Shown one piece after another: positions 1-8,355 of a stretch of 64,000 nt of DNA; the first letter of the stretch is position 1, and the number at the start of each line of letters is the position of its first letter. The DNA lies in NCBI GenBank assembly GCA_030151365.1, contig JASLDW010000012.1, positions 1 through 64,000 of the forward strand, read 5' to 3'. The translations under genes were made by a program, and so were the position numbers. The DNA is from Lysobacter sp. (GTDB taxonomy: Bacteria; Pseudomonadota; Gammaproteobacteria; Xanthomonadales; Xanthomonadaceae). The notes beneath the pieces were generated by a model, which ran no database searches, was not told where the DNA came from, and saw only the letters and a list, made by a program, of their open reading frames with translations.

Positions 1-300
1 GAGATATTCGGCGACCGGGGCATCGATCGGCCCGTTCTCGATGCGGATTTCATCCGGCACCGCCGCCTTGTAATAGCTGACGCCGGCGATCAGGTGCAGC
101 AGGCGCGTCGCCGCATCCACCGCGCGCTTGCGGGCGTCGTCGAGCTGGAATGGTGCACCCGGAATGGTGAGCGTCTCGGTCAGGACCGGGCTGTCATCGA
201 AGGCGTAGCGCAGGCTGGCGACGCCGGTCTGCGGATCGAAGCCGCAATCGACGAAGCGGAACGCGCGGATGGAATCGCGCTGGAAGGCCCACGCGGTCAT
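1..300 (-). CDS. murL: UDP-MurNAc-L-Ala-L-Glu epimerase MurL, N-terminal part (runs off the window)
   Basis: The first 100 residues are present and the rest lies before base 1. The protein begins MTAWAFQRDSIRAFRFVDCG and later contains LLHLIAGVSYYKAAVP, which I recognise as the N-terminal region of MurL. In the family, MurL epimerises the terminal L-Glu of UDP-MurNAc-L-Ala-L-Glu and, with the ligase MurD2, replaces MurI/MurD in xanthomonads. The ATG overlaps the TGA of lysAC as ATGA, so translation is probably coupled to lysAC. lysAC makes meso-diaminopimelate-derived products, which gives a shared cell-wall context. Assignment rests on remembered family sequence and neighbourhood; a homology search with the full gene would settle it. 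Confidence 0.68.
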   Translation of the reverse strand, partial: MTAWAFQRDSIRAFRFVDCGFDPQTGVASLRYAFDDSPVLTETLTIPGAPFQLDDARKRAVDAATRLLHLIAGVSYYKAAVPDEIRIENGPIDAPVAEYL

Positions 301-2894
301 TCAATGATCTCCTGATGCGGCAATGCCCGCATATTGTAGGTGCTGGCCATGCTGTAGCCGTAGGCGCCGGCATCGGCGATCACCATCACGTCGCCTGCTG
401 CAGTCGCGCGCGGCAGGCTGCGTTCCTTGCCGAACAAATCGCTGGATTCGCAGATCGGACCGACCACGTCGAACAGGCGCTCTTCCTCATCGCCCAAACG
501 GCTGAGGTTGGCGATGCCGTGCCAGGCGTCGTAGAGCGCCGGGCGAATCAAGGTGTTCATGCCGGCATCGAGGCCGACACGACGCACGCCATCCTTGTCG
601 ACGACCTGGGTCGCATGGGTGAGCAGCACGCCCGCTTCGGCGACCAGATAGCGGCCCGGTTCGATCGCGATCCTGAAAGCCGGATGCACCGCCTTCATTT
701 CCGACAATCCCTGCGACCATGCGGCGAGATCGAACGGATCCTCGTCCGGGCGATAGGGAATCGGCAGGCCGCCGCCGATGTCGAGGATTTCCACGCTGCC
801 GATGCGGCGCGCGAAACCGGCCATGGCGTCGATCATGCCCTTCCAGTGGCCGACGGTCTCGATGCCGCTGCCGAGATGCGCGTGCAGTCCGGTGATGCGG
901 ATGTCGAGCGCGCGCGCGAGATCGACGAACTCGTCGAAACGCTGCGTCGACAATCCGAACTTGGCGTCCTTGCCGCCGGTGGTGACCTTGGCGTGGTGGC
1001 CGTCGCCGTAGCCGAGGTCGATGCGCAGCCACAGCGACTTGCCGCGGAACACCTCCGGCCACTGCTGCAACAATTCGACATTGTCGACGGTGACGGTCAC
1101 GCCACGCTCCAGCGCGGCGCGGTATTCGTCGATCGGCGCGAAATTCGGAGTGAACAGTACCTGCTGCGGCGTCAGCCCCTGCACCGAGGCGAACACGTGT
1201 TCGAGTTCGCCCAGCGACACGCATTCGAGGCCGAAGCCCTCCTCGACCAGCGCGCGCAGGATGGCCGGATGCGGATTGGCCTTGATCGCATAGCTGCGCT
1301 TGTCGATCGCGGCAATCGCCATCAATGCACGCGCACGTTCACGCACGGTCGGCAGGTGGTAGGCATAGGTCGGGGTATGGCGCGCCGCGATGTCGAGCAG
1401 CCTGGCGCGCTCGTTCGTCCACCACGGTTGCGGACGCGGCGGGCGCGGCGCCACCAGCTGCTGCCAGCTCGGGCCGAACACGCCGGGTTCGTGCACCGGC
1501 ATCGCGCCGCTGCGCATCAGTTCCGCGTGCAGCGCCGGGATCATGCCGTCGGCGTCGGATTCGTCGACCACGAAGGTCAGGTTGAGATCGTTCGACGACT
1601 GCGAGATCAGGTGCACCCGCTCGCGCCCGAACGTCGCCCACACGCCCGACAGGGGGTCGAGAAGCGAACGAATGCCGCGCCCGACCAGGGTGATTGCCGC
1701 GCACGGCGCAATCACCTTGACTCGGCAGACCTGGGCGAGATCGGCGGAAAGCTCCGCCAGCACGCTGGTGTTGACCAGGTTCTCGCTGGGATCGAGCGAC
1801 ACGGTGACGTTGGTTTCCGACGAACCGATCATGTCGATCGACAGGCCGTGCGCGCGGAAACGATCGAAGATGTCGGCGAGGAAGCCGACCTGCTGCCACA
1901 TGCCGATGGTTTCCATCGACACCAGCACGATGCCGTTGCGGCGACTGACCGCCTTGACGCCGGGCACGGTGCGGCCGCTGGCATCGATGCGGGTGCCGTC
2001 GAGATGCGGATTGCCGGTATCGAGGATGCGCATGGTGACGCCGGCCTCGCGACACGGTGCGATCGAACGCGGATGCAGCACCTTGGCGCCGGTGGTGGCG
2101 ATTTCCTGCGCCTCGGCATGGTCGAGTCGCGCGAGCAGGCGCGCGTCCGGCACTTCGCGCGGATTGGCACTGAACATGCCCGGCACGTCGGTCCAGATTT
2201 CCACCTGCTCTGCGCCGAGCAGCGCACCGAAATAGGCAGCCGAAGTGTCGGAACCACCACGACCGAGGATCGCGGTGCCGCCATCGGCGTGACGCGCGAT
2301 GAAGCCCTGGGTGATGGCGAGGTCGCCCGCCTGCGCGTGGAAGCGCTCGCGCATGCCGGCATCTGCGGTGATTTCGCAATTGACCGAAAGCCGCGCCGAC
2401 CACGGGCTTTCGTTGGGCAGGGACAGCGCGCTCAACCACTCGCGCGCGTCCACCCACCGCATGTCCATGCCGCGGCTGCGCAGATAGGCCGCGCCGAGCG
2501 TCGACGACATCAGCTCGCCCTGCCCCAGCACCTCGGCCTGCCAGTCGAGCTCGCGGGTCGCGGCGCGCCTGTCGTCGACCAGCAAGCCACGCAGGTGCGC
2601 CAGGCGCTCGCCGAGCACCCCGTCGGGGTCGAGGCCGAGATCGTTCGTGCAGAACTCGCGATGGCGCGTTTCCAGTTGGGCGAAGACCTCCACGCCATTG
2701 CCGACGCCTTCCGCCACCGATTGCAGCAGGTTGGTGACACCGGACAGGGCCGAGACCACCACCAGCACGCGCGCGCCTTCGGCCCGGCGCTCGCCCGCCA
2801 GTGTCCCGATCGTGTCCCAGCGCTCGCGTTTCGACACCGAAGTTCCACCGAACTTCAGTACGATCCAACGCGGCGGGGAGACGATCTGCGACAT
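297..2894 (-). CDS. lysAC: Bifunctional aspartate kinase / diaminopimelate decarboxylase
   Basis: An 865-residue fusion. The N-terminal half is an aspartokinase with the KFGGTSV motif at residues 14-20 and a central ACT regulatory region around residues 320-470. The C-terminal part, from about residue 500, is a PLP-dependent diaminopimelate decarboxylase; the SYAIKANPHP motif places the PLP lysine at residue 538. It therefore joins the first step of the aspartate pathway (aspartyl phosphate) to the last step of lysine synthesis (DAP to lysine) in one cytoplasmic protein. This arrangement is known in Xanthomonadaceae. The start is an ATG preceded by AGGAAGAG. The stop overlaps the downstream murL start by 4 nt. 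No lysine riboswitch is visible in the 78 bases shared with the divergent gene. Confidence 0.96.
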   Translation of the reverse strand: MSQIVSPPRWIVLKFGGTSVSKRERWDTIGTLAGERRAEGARVLVVVSALSGVTNLLQSVAEGVGNGVEVFAQLETRHREFCTNDLGLDPDGVLGERLAHLRGLLVDDRRAATRELDWQAEVLGQGELMSSTLGAAYLRSRGMDMRWVDAREWLSALSLPNESPWSARLSVNCEITADAGMRERFHAQAGDLAITQGFIARHADGGTAILGRGGSDTSAAYFGALLGAEQVEIWTDVPGMFSANPREVPDARLLARLDHAEAQEIATTGAKVLHPRSIAPCREAGVTMRILDTGNPHLDGTRIDASGRTVPGVKAVSRRNGIVLVSMETIGMWQQVGFLADIFDRFRAHGLSIDMIGSSETNVTVSLDPSENLVNTSVLAELSADLAQVCRVKVIAPCAAITLVGRGIRSLLDPLSGVWATFGRERVHLISQSSNDLNLTFVVDESDADGMIPALHAELMRSGAMPVHEPGVFGPSWQQLVAPRPPRPQPWWTNERARLLDIAARHTPTYAYHLPTVRERARALMAIAAIDKRSYAIKANPHPAILRALVEEGFGLECVSLGELEHVFASVQGLTPQQVLFTPNFAPIDEYRAALERGVTVTVDNVELLQQWPEVFRGKSLWLRIDLGYGDGHHAKVTTGGKDAKFGLSTQRFDEFVDLARALDIRITGLHAHLGSGIETVGHWKGMIDAMAGFARRIGSVEILDIGGGLPIPYRPDEDPFDLAAWSQGLSEMKAVHPAFRIAIEPGRYLVAEAGVLLTHATQVVDKDGVRRVGLDAGMNTLIRPALYDAWHGIANLSRLGDEEERLFDVVGPICESSDLFGKERSLPRATAAGDVMVIADAGAYGYSMASTYNMRALPHQEIIE

Positions 2895-2972
2895 TACACT
2901 CTTCCTGTGCCCGACAATGGGCGTGAACCCTCGATTCTAGCGAATCTCCCGCGCAATCCCCCCGGATTCTTC

Positions 2973-3866
2973 ATGCCTTTTTCTTCTCTGCACACGCGTC
3001 GCTTCACCCAGGTCGACGTCTTCGCCGATCGCCCCGGCGCCGGCAATCCGCTCGCCGTCGTCCTCGATGCCGATGGCCTCGACGACGCCACCATGCAGGA
3101 CATCGCGCGCTGGACGCGCCTGCCGGAAACCACCTTCGTGCTGCCGCCGGACAAGCCCGGCACCAGCTATCGCCTGCGCATCTTCAGCCCCCGCCGCGAA
3201 GTGCCGTTCGCCGGCCATCCCAGCGTCGGCACCGCCCACGCCGTGCTCGAAGCCGGACTCGCCGAACCGAAGGACGGACTGCTGGTGCAGGACGGCATCG
3301 CCGGCGCCCTGCCGCTGCGCGTCCACGGCCACGGCGCCGGACGCACGATCGCCGTGCGCACGCCGCGCGCGCGCCTGCTGGAAACCGCCAGCGCGGAGGA
3401 TCCGCGCCTGCGCGACGTTCTCGCCAACCTGCCGCTGGGTGCGTTGCCGCCGGCATTGATGGACGGCGGACGCCGCTGGTGGCTGGCCGAAATCGCGGAC
3501 GAAGCCACGCTTCGCGCGGCGACGCCGGACTGGAACGCGATCGCGAAACTTGCCGAAAACACGGGCAGCATGGGCCTGTGCGCGTTCGCGCGCAGCGGCG
3601 ATCCGGTCTATTACCTCGCCGTGCGCGCCTGGGTCGGCGCGCCCGCGCAATTCGAGGATGCCGCTTCCGGCGCGGCCAACGCGACGCTGGCGGCATGGCT
3701 GGCGCAACGCGACGCACTGCCCGGTCCCGGCGGCTTCTATCGCATCAGCCAGGGCCGCGAAGTCGGCCACGACGCCATCATCGAACTCACCGTCGATGCG
3801 GACGGCGACGTGTGGTCGGGCGGCCGCGTGTGTACGGTGATCCGCGGCGAACTCGACTGGCGCTGA
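2973..3866 (+). CDS. PhzF-family isomerase/epimerase
   Basis: A 297-residue protein of the PhzF/YddE family (two-domain diaminopimelate-epimerase fold). Visible family features are VDVFADRPGAGNPLAVV near the N-terminus, the PETTFV segment carrying the conserved acidic catalytic residue near position 50, and FAGHPSVGTAHAV around residue 80. The C-terminal half has the paired GAANATLAAWLA segment. Length is usual for the family. The substrate cannot be inferred; members range from phenazine synthesis enzymes to uncharacterised housekeeping proteins. It is divergent from lysAC and has no obvious operon partner. The start was chosen at MPFSSLHTRRF, where family similarity begins; the ribosome-binding site is weak. 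Confidence 0.9.
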   Translation: MPFSSLHTRRFTQVDVFADRPGAGNPLAVVLDADGLDDATMQDIARWTRLPETTFVLPPDKPGTSYRLRIFSPRREVPFAGHPSVGTAHAVLEAGLAEPKDGLLVQDGIAGALPLRVHGHGAGRTIAVRTPRARLLETASAEDPRLRDVLANLPLGALPPALMDGGRRWWLAEIADEATLRAATPDWNAIAKLAENTGSMGLCAFARSGDPVYYLAVRAWVGAPAQFEDAASGAANATLAAWLAQRDALPGPGGFYRISQGREVGHDAIIELTVDADGDVWSGGRVCTVIRGELDWR

Positions 3867-4029
3867 ATCGCGACGGCATCTTCGAACCCTATTCCTCATC
3901 CAATACTTCAAGTCGCGGCGGCGCCTCTTCCGTTTCCTGCATCACGCATTCACGCGGAAATCACGCCCCTCGATTCCACCCGGACGATTCCACCCCGCAA
4001 AAACAAGGCAAAAAAGTTCGCCACGGGGC

Positions 4030-4058
4030 TTGGCGACGCGGTTTACATGCAATACAGT
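4030..4058 (+). promoter_or_regulatory. Candidate sigma70 promoter of the HU-like gene
   Basis: TTGGCG (4030-4035) and TACAGT (4053-4058) are separated by exactly 17 bases and lie about 60 bases upstream of the HU start codon. Each hexamer matches four of six consensus positions. Prediction by eye only. Confidence 0.38.
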
Positions 4059-4118
4059 TGGTTGCCGGTCGCAACCGCGCAACCAAATTCCACACTTTTC
4101 CGAGGAAAGCGAAAACAC

Positions 4119-4505
4119 ATGGCCACGAAGAAAGCCAAAGCTGCCAAGGCCACCAAGGCCGCCAAAGCTGCTCCCAAGGCAGCAACGATGAAGCCGATCA
4201 AGGAAGCCCTGACCAAGTCGGGCCTGGTCGCGCACATCGCCGAGTTCACCAGCGTCGCGTCGCGCGACGTGCGCGCCGTCCTGGCTGCGCTGGAAAGCAC
4301 CGTGCACGCTTCGGTGAACAAGAAGGGCACCGGCTCCTTCACCATGCCGGGTCTGTTCAAGATCACCGCCGTCGAAGTCCCGGCCCGTCCGGCTCGCAAG
4401 GGCATCAACCCGTTCACCAAGGAAGAGGTCACCTTCAAGGCCCGTCCGAAGTCGACGAAGGTCAAGGTCCGTCCGCTCAAGAAGCTGAAGGACGCCGCGG
4501 CCTGA
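4119..4505 (+). CDS. HU-family histone-like protein with Lys/Ala-rich N-terminal tail
   Basis: A 128-residue nucleoid protein. Residues 1 to about 25 form a tail of repeated AKA/AKAAK units (ATKKAKAAKATKAAKAAPKA), similar in composition to eukaryotic H1 tails. The rest is an HU/IHF fold: helical region MKPIKEALTKSGLVAHIAE, the GTGSFTMPGLFKI segment, and the DNA-binding arm with RPARKGINPFTKEE. It should bind and bend DNA without much sequence specificity. The start ATG has a strong GAGGAAAG ribosome-binding site, which excludes a longer in-frame start upstream. The gene is monocistronic, with its own candidate promoter and a strong terminator. A SET-domain protein 3.9 kb away is a conceivable modifier of the tail, which is only a hypothesis. 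Confidence 0.93.
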   Translation: MATKKAKAAKATKAAKAAPKAATMKPIKEALTKSGLVAHIAEFTSVASRDVRAVLAALESTVHASVNKKGTGSFTMPGLFKITAVEVPARPARKGINPFTKEEVTFKARPKSTKVKVRPLKKLKDAAA

Positions 4506-4522
4506 TTCTTGCCGCGATGCAG

Positions 4523-4551
4523 AAAAAAGCCGGCCCAGTGCCGGCTTTTTT
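4523..4551 (+). terminator. Rho-independent terminator of the HU-like gene
   Basis: A stem GCCGGC (4529-4534) / GCCGGC (4540-4545) with loop CCAGT is flanked by A6 (4523-4528) and T6 (4546-4551). It is a textbook intrinsic terminator 17 bases after the HU stop. The A and T runs would let it work in both directions. Confidence 0.92.
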
Positions 4552-4626
4552 CATGTTCGTGGGATCGCGTTCATCCGTGCGCGCGCATCCTTCGCCTCAT
4601 CGCAGCACATCCGGAGATCGACCCGC

Positions 4627-5193
4627 ATGCATCGTTCTCTCGCATTCCGCCTGGCGATCGCGGCACTGTTGTCGCTGGCATTGGTCGCCTGCACCACCGT
4701 CGGCGACCTGCTGTCCAATCGCGTCACGGTGTCGCCCGAACAACTGCAGTCGCAACTCGACCGCCGCTTCCCGCGCGACTATCGCAAACTCGGCGGCATG
4801 GTCAGCGTGCGGGTCATGCATCCGCGCCTGCACCTGCAGCCGGAGCGCCATCGCCTGCAACTCGATTTCGATGCCGGCATCGCCGCCTTCGGGTCCGATC
4901 CCTCGACGCCGCGCGGCCATTTCACCATCAGCAGCGGCCTGCGTTTCGATCCCTCCGCGATGGCATTGATGCTGGACGCGCCGGCGGTGGAACGCGTCGA
5001 CATCCCCACACTCGCCGGCATGGGCCAGGGCGCGGTCGAATCGTTGTTGAACCAGTGGCTGCAGGACGAGGCGCGCACCGATCCGGTCTACCGCTTCAGC
5101 GCGTCCGACCAGGACAAGCTGCGCGGACGCAGCATCGCCAACATCGACGTCACCGCGTCCGGCCTGCAGGTCAAGTTCGGGAACGGCAGATGA
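4627..5193 (+). CDS. DUF1439 lipoprotein (YceB-like)
   Basis: A 188-residue lipoprotein. The signal sequence MHRSLAFRLAIAALLSLALVAC ends in a lipobox (LVAC) at about Cys22. The mature part, with VTVSPEQLQSQLDRRFPRDYRKLGG and a conserved C-terminal GRSIANIDVTASGLQVKF, matches the DUF1439/YceB group of outer-membrane lipoproteins of unclear role; E. coli YceB is the reference. The gene overlaps the following lipoprotein gene by 4 nt (ATGA), so the two are probably co-translated. Confidence 0.85.
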   Translation: MHRSLAFRLAIAALLSLALVACTTVGDLLSNRVTVSPEQLQSQLDRRFPRDYRKLGGMVSVRVMHPRLHLQPERHRLQLDFDAGIAAFGSDPSTPRGHFTISSGLRFDPSAMALMLDAPAVERVDIPTLAGMGQGAVESLLNQWLQDEARTDPVYRFSASDQDKLRGRSIANIDVTASGLQVKFGNGR

Positions 5194-5915
5194 GAATGAA
5201 GATGCCGCTTCGGCTGGCGCTGGCCGCGCTCCTCGCCCTGCCGCTTGCCGCCTGCAACGGCAGCAAACCGGCCGGCACCGGCGTGGCGACATCCGACGAT
5301 CCCGACACGCCACGACCACCGTTGCCACGCCCGCAGGCCGACGGCCGTGCGATCACCGGAATGCCGGATGCGCGCACGCAACCCGCGGCTGCCGATCCGG
5401 ACGCGGCCGCCATGGCACCTGTGCCCACTGCCGATCCGGCGACACTGGCGCCGTCGACCGACGAGGCCGCGACGCCTCCTCCTGCAACGACCGCGGCACC
5501 GATGGACACCGGCGCGCAGGGTGCAGTGATCGGCGATGCCGCCGAGCCGACCATCGACGACGGCGTCCGCCTCGTCCGCGACTATTACGACGCCATCAAT
5601 CGCGGCGCCTACGATCGCGCCTACGCGCTGTGGAGCGACCGCGGCGCGGCCAGCGGCAAGACCCTGCAGCAGTTCAGCGACGGCTTCGCCGACACCGCGC
5701 GCGACTCGGTGGACATCCAGCGTCCTTCCACGGTCGATGCCGCGGCCGGCAGCCGCTACCTCGAAATCCCGGTCCGCGTCATCGCCACCCGCCGCGACCA
5801 GGGCAGCAGCACCTATAGCGGCAGCTACATCCTGCGACGCAGCGTGGTCGACGGCGCCAGCGCCGAACAGCGCAAGTGGCGCATCCAGTCGGCGCGCCTG
5901 CAGAAAGACGAATGA
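5190..5915 (+). CDS. Lipoprotein of unknown function
   Basis: A 241-residue lipoprotein. The signal sequence MRMKMPLRLALAALLALPLAAC gives a lipobox Cys at about residue 22. Residues 25-120 are a Pro/Ala/Asp-rich, probably disordered linker. From about residue 125 there is a compact domain (VRLVRDYYDAINRGAYDRAYALW, then YSGSYILRRS) that resembles NTF2-like or DUF4440-type folds, judged only from the pattern YYxAINxxxYxxAYxLW. It starts inside the stop of the DUF1439 gene. No specific function can be given. Confidence 0.82.
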   Translation: MRMKMPLRLALAALLALPLAACNGSKPAGTGVATSDDPDTPRPPLPRPQADGRAITGMPDARTQPAAADPDAAAMAPVPTADPATLAPSTDEAATPPPATTAAPMDTGAQGAVIGDAAEPTIDDGVRLVRDYYDAINRGAYDRAYALWSDRGAASGKTLQQFSDGFADTARDSVDIQRPSTVDAAAGSRYLEIPVRVIATRRDQGSSTYSGSYILRRSVVDGASAEQRKWRIQSARLQKDE

Positions 5916-5926
5916 ATAAAACGGCC

Positions 5927-5981
5927 CTGATTGCAGCTTCGCCGTCCCTGGCGATGGCCCCTCTGCCATGACTGCAATCAG
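5927..5981 (-). terminator. Hairpin at the convergent junction, likely terminator of the DUF5916 gene
   Basis: A perfect 10-bp inverted repeat CTGATTGCAG (5927-5936) / CTGCAATCAG (5972-5981) with a 35-base loop. The right arm contains the DUF5916 stop codon. On the minus strand the stem is followed by GGCCGTTTTATTC, a moderate T-tract, so termination of the minus-strand transcript is plausible. There is no T-tract on the plus side. Confidence 0.5.
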
Positions 5982-8221
5982 AGCTCGAAACGGTAGGCCA
6001 GCTTCACCATCAGCATTTCGGTATCGCGCAGGTTGAAGGCGCGGCGGAATTCGCCCGGCGCATCGGTGAACAGTTCGCCCTGGTCGTAGCCGCCACGGCC
6101 GTAGACCACGTAGATGTTCGACAACGGGGCCAGTTCGTAGCGATAGCGGATCTGGAAGCCCAGCGTGTGCAGGTTGAATTCGGGAATGGATTCGCCGCTT
6201 TCCACCGCGCTCATGTCGGGTTGCACGCGCCAGGCCTTGCGTGCGCTCCCGGTCAGGCCGATCGCCTGCAGCTTGACGCGCAATTCCTGCTTCGGGCTGA
6301 TGTTCCAGTTCAGCGCCGCCGAGAGTTGCAGCTGGCGACGGTCGTACATGCCCAGCAGGTTGTCGTGCTGCCACAGCAGCCATTCGCCGTCGCGCAACCC
6401 GAACAGGCTGGCCTGCGCGTTCAACGAATCGCTGAAGAAGTAGCGCGTCCCCAGCGTCAGGCTGTACATCGGCCGGCGCTTGGGATCGACGCCCATGCCA
6501 TAGGCGGATTCCACCTGCGTCCACCACTGCCAGTTGCCGCGACGGCCCGGCTCGTGGTCGAAGGTCGCGTAATACCCCGGGGTGATGCGCACGGGCGCAT
6601 GCCCCCACAGCAGGAGATCGTCATGCGCCGGGGTGCGCAGGTTGACCAGGAACATCTGGTTGCCGCCATCGCGCAGCTGGCTGTTGCGCTGGATGCGGAA
6701 TTCGCGCTGCAACACCAGGCTGCCATTGGCGTTCGTCATCATGTCGTAGCGCCAGCGCCAGTTGTGCGAGGCGTAGATCGAATCCTTGGGCAGGTCGGTG
6801 AAGCGCTTGCCGACCTCCCAATGGGCGTAATTGAGATCGGCGCGACCGAGATAGCCGAAATCGTTGATCTCGAAGCCCTTGTCGTAATGGATGCCGATCC
6901 ACTGCTGGCGCCAGCCGTCCTTCATTTCGTACTCGGCCAGCACGGTGGCGCCATTCTTGCGGTCCGTCCGGCCCTGGGCATCAATCGCGCTTTGCGCCGC
7001 GTTCGCGGTCAGGGTGAAACGGGCATTCGGCTTCCATTGATCGTCCACCGCGACCACGGTGGCGGTGCGGTCGAGGAACGGGTGCACCACCTGGGTCGCC
7101 ATCGCGCCCAGCGTATTGGTGTCGAAGGCGTGGGTCACGCGCGCGGCGCGGAACGAACGACCGGCATCGCCGCGCTCCTCCGCCCACATCAGGCCATAGT
7201 TCGTCTTGCCGAAACTGCCGTTTAACTTCACCGCGGCGTTGATGTCGGCCGCGCCCTTGCCGTCGTCGGACATGCCGCCGATGCGCCGGGTATAGATCAG
7301 CTGGCTGTTGTCCATCAACAGGTTGAAGTCGAAGATCGTCTGGTTCTCGGTGAAGAACGGCCGCTTGTCGCTGAAGAAGCTTTCCTGCGCGCTGAAGTTC
7401 ACCACCAGGTCGTCGCTTTCCACCTGCCCGAAGTCGGGGTTGATGGTGCCGCTCAGCTGGAATTGCCCGTTGGGCTTCCAGAACACGTCCATGCCGGCGT
7501 TGTTCTTGGTCTTGTGGCCGACCATGTCGTACGCGCTGGAGGCGTAGGGCGTGAGCGCGAGCAGCGCCTGGCTGTAGGCCGGCACATCGATGTGCTGGAA
7601 CTTGGCGAGGAACTGCGGGCGGTCGAAGGTGATCGCCGGCCAACCGATGCGTTCGCCGCTGACGCCGACCACGCGATCGAAATACACGCCGATGTTGCGC
7701 GTCTTGCCGCTGGCCTTGCCCATGGTGGCGACGCTCCACGGAATCAGCAGCTCCGCGGTCCAGCCTTCATCGTCCTCGCTGACGGCATGCAACCAGTTGC
7801 CGTCCCAGTCGTTGTTGAAATTGCCGAGCTTGGTGATGGTCCCGTCCTGGATGCCGCCGCCCAGCAGCACGGTGAAGTCGTAACCCTGGCGGCCGTCGCC
7901 GTCGAAATCGATCATCACGTTGACGCGGTCGGCCTGCGCGTCCTCGTCGCGACGGGTCTTCTGGCGACGGCGCTCGACGCCGGCCGGCTGGTGATTGCGG
8001 AACGCCACCGCCAGGCCCTTCGGGGTCGCCATGTACCAGACTTCGGTCGGCACGCTGCCCGCTTGCTGGGTGAACGGCTGCACGGTGCGGAAATCGGTGA
8101 CGTGTTGCGCACCATCCCATTCACCGGGATCCATCTTGCCGTCGATCCTGATGTCCGCGGCCATGGCGGACGTCCCCATGCAGGCGAGCGACAACGCGGT
8201 AGCGAGTGTGCGGAGTTTCAT
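5978..8221 (-). CDS. DUF5916 domain protein with N-terminal CBM9-like domain
   Basis: A 747-residue exported protein. Signal peptide MKLRTLATALSLACMGTSAMA is followed by a carbohydrate-binding family 9-like module (residues 25-210: RIDGKMDPGEWDGA, VNVMIDFDGDGRQGYDF, GWTAELLIPW). The remainder matches DUF5916: SFFSDKRPFFTENQTIFDF near residue 290, then alternating strands ending in MVKLAYRFEL, a terminal aromatic residue/Leu typical of an outer-membrane beta-barrel. These proteins are common in Xanthomonadaceae and Bacteroidetes; their substrate is not established. The gene is monocistronic with a perfect 18-bp palindrome 64 bases upstream of its start. Confidence 0.88.
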   Translation of the reverse strand: MKLRTLATALSLACMGTSAMAADIRIDGKMDPGEWDGAQHVTDFRTVQPFTQQAGSVPTEVWYMATPKGLAVAFRNHQPAGVERRRQKTRRDEDAQADRVNVMIDFDGDGRQGYDFTVLLGGGIQDGTITKLGNFNNDWDGNWLHAVSEDDEGWTAELLIPWSVATMGKASGKTRNIGVYFDRVVGVSGERIGWPAITFDRPQFLAKFQHIDVPAYSQALLALTPYASSAYDMVGHKTKNNAGMDVFWKPNGQFQLSGTINPDFGQVESDDLVVNFSAQESFFSDKRPFFTENQTIFDFNLLMDNSQLIYTRRIGGMSDDGKGAADINAAVKLNGSFGKTNYGLMWAEERGDAGRSFRAARVTHAFDTNTLGAMATQVVHPFLDRTATVVAVDDQWKPNARFTLTANAAQSAIDAQGRTDRKNGATVLAEYEMKDGWRQQWIGIHYDKGFEINDFGYLGRADLNYAHWEVGKRFTDLPKDSIYASHNWRWRYDMMTNANGSLVLQREFRIQRNSQLRDGGNQMFLVNLRTPAHDDLLLWGHAPVRITPGYYATFDHEPGRRGNWQWWTQVESAYGMGVDPKRRPMYSLTLGTRYFFSDSLNAQASLFGLRDGEWLLWQHDNLLGMYDRRQLQLSAALNWNISPKQELRVKLQAIGLTGSARKAWRVQPDMSAVESGESIPEFNLHTLGFQIRYRYELAPLSNIYVVYGRGGYDQGELFTDAPGEFRRAFNLRDTEMLMVKLAYRFEL

Positions 8222-8284
8222 CGGGCAGGCTGGCTCGGGGCAATGGAGTCAGCTTATGGAACGCACATGACATTCGCGCCTGCA

Positions 8285-8302
8285 GGAAGTCACGTGACTT
8301 CC
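8285..8302. promoter_or_regulatory. Perfect 18-bp palindrome upstream of the DUF5916 gene
   Basis: GGAAGTCACGTGACTTCC reads identically on both strands and lies 64-81 bases upstream of the DUF5916 start, in the 134-base gap after the SET-domain gene. Symmetry and position suggest a dimeric regulator site. A second inverted repeat, GCTCGCGC (8314-8321) / GCGCGAGC (8325-8332), lies beside it and is less specific. Confidence 0.45.
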
Positions 8303-8355
8303 GACATGGCGGTGCTCGCGCCCTGCGCGAGCGATGGCCCGTAGTGGTGTGGTGC

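Noticed and set aside
2895..2972. Possible lysine riboswitch upstream of lysAC
   Set aside because: The gap is only 78 bases and is shared with a divergent gene; there is no room for and no sign of the L-box core.
315..3866. An 1183-codon open frame on the plus strand, much of it opposite lysAC
   Set aside because: Long antisense frames are expected in high-GC DNA. Only its last part, from 2973, is a real gene (PhzF family); the rest is Arg/Ala/His-rich antisense of a well-supported enzyme.
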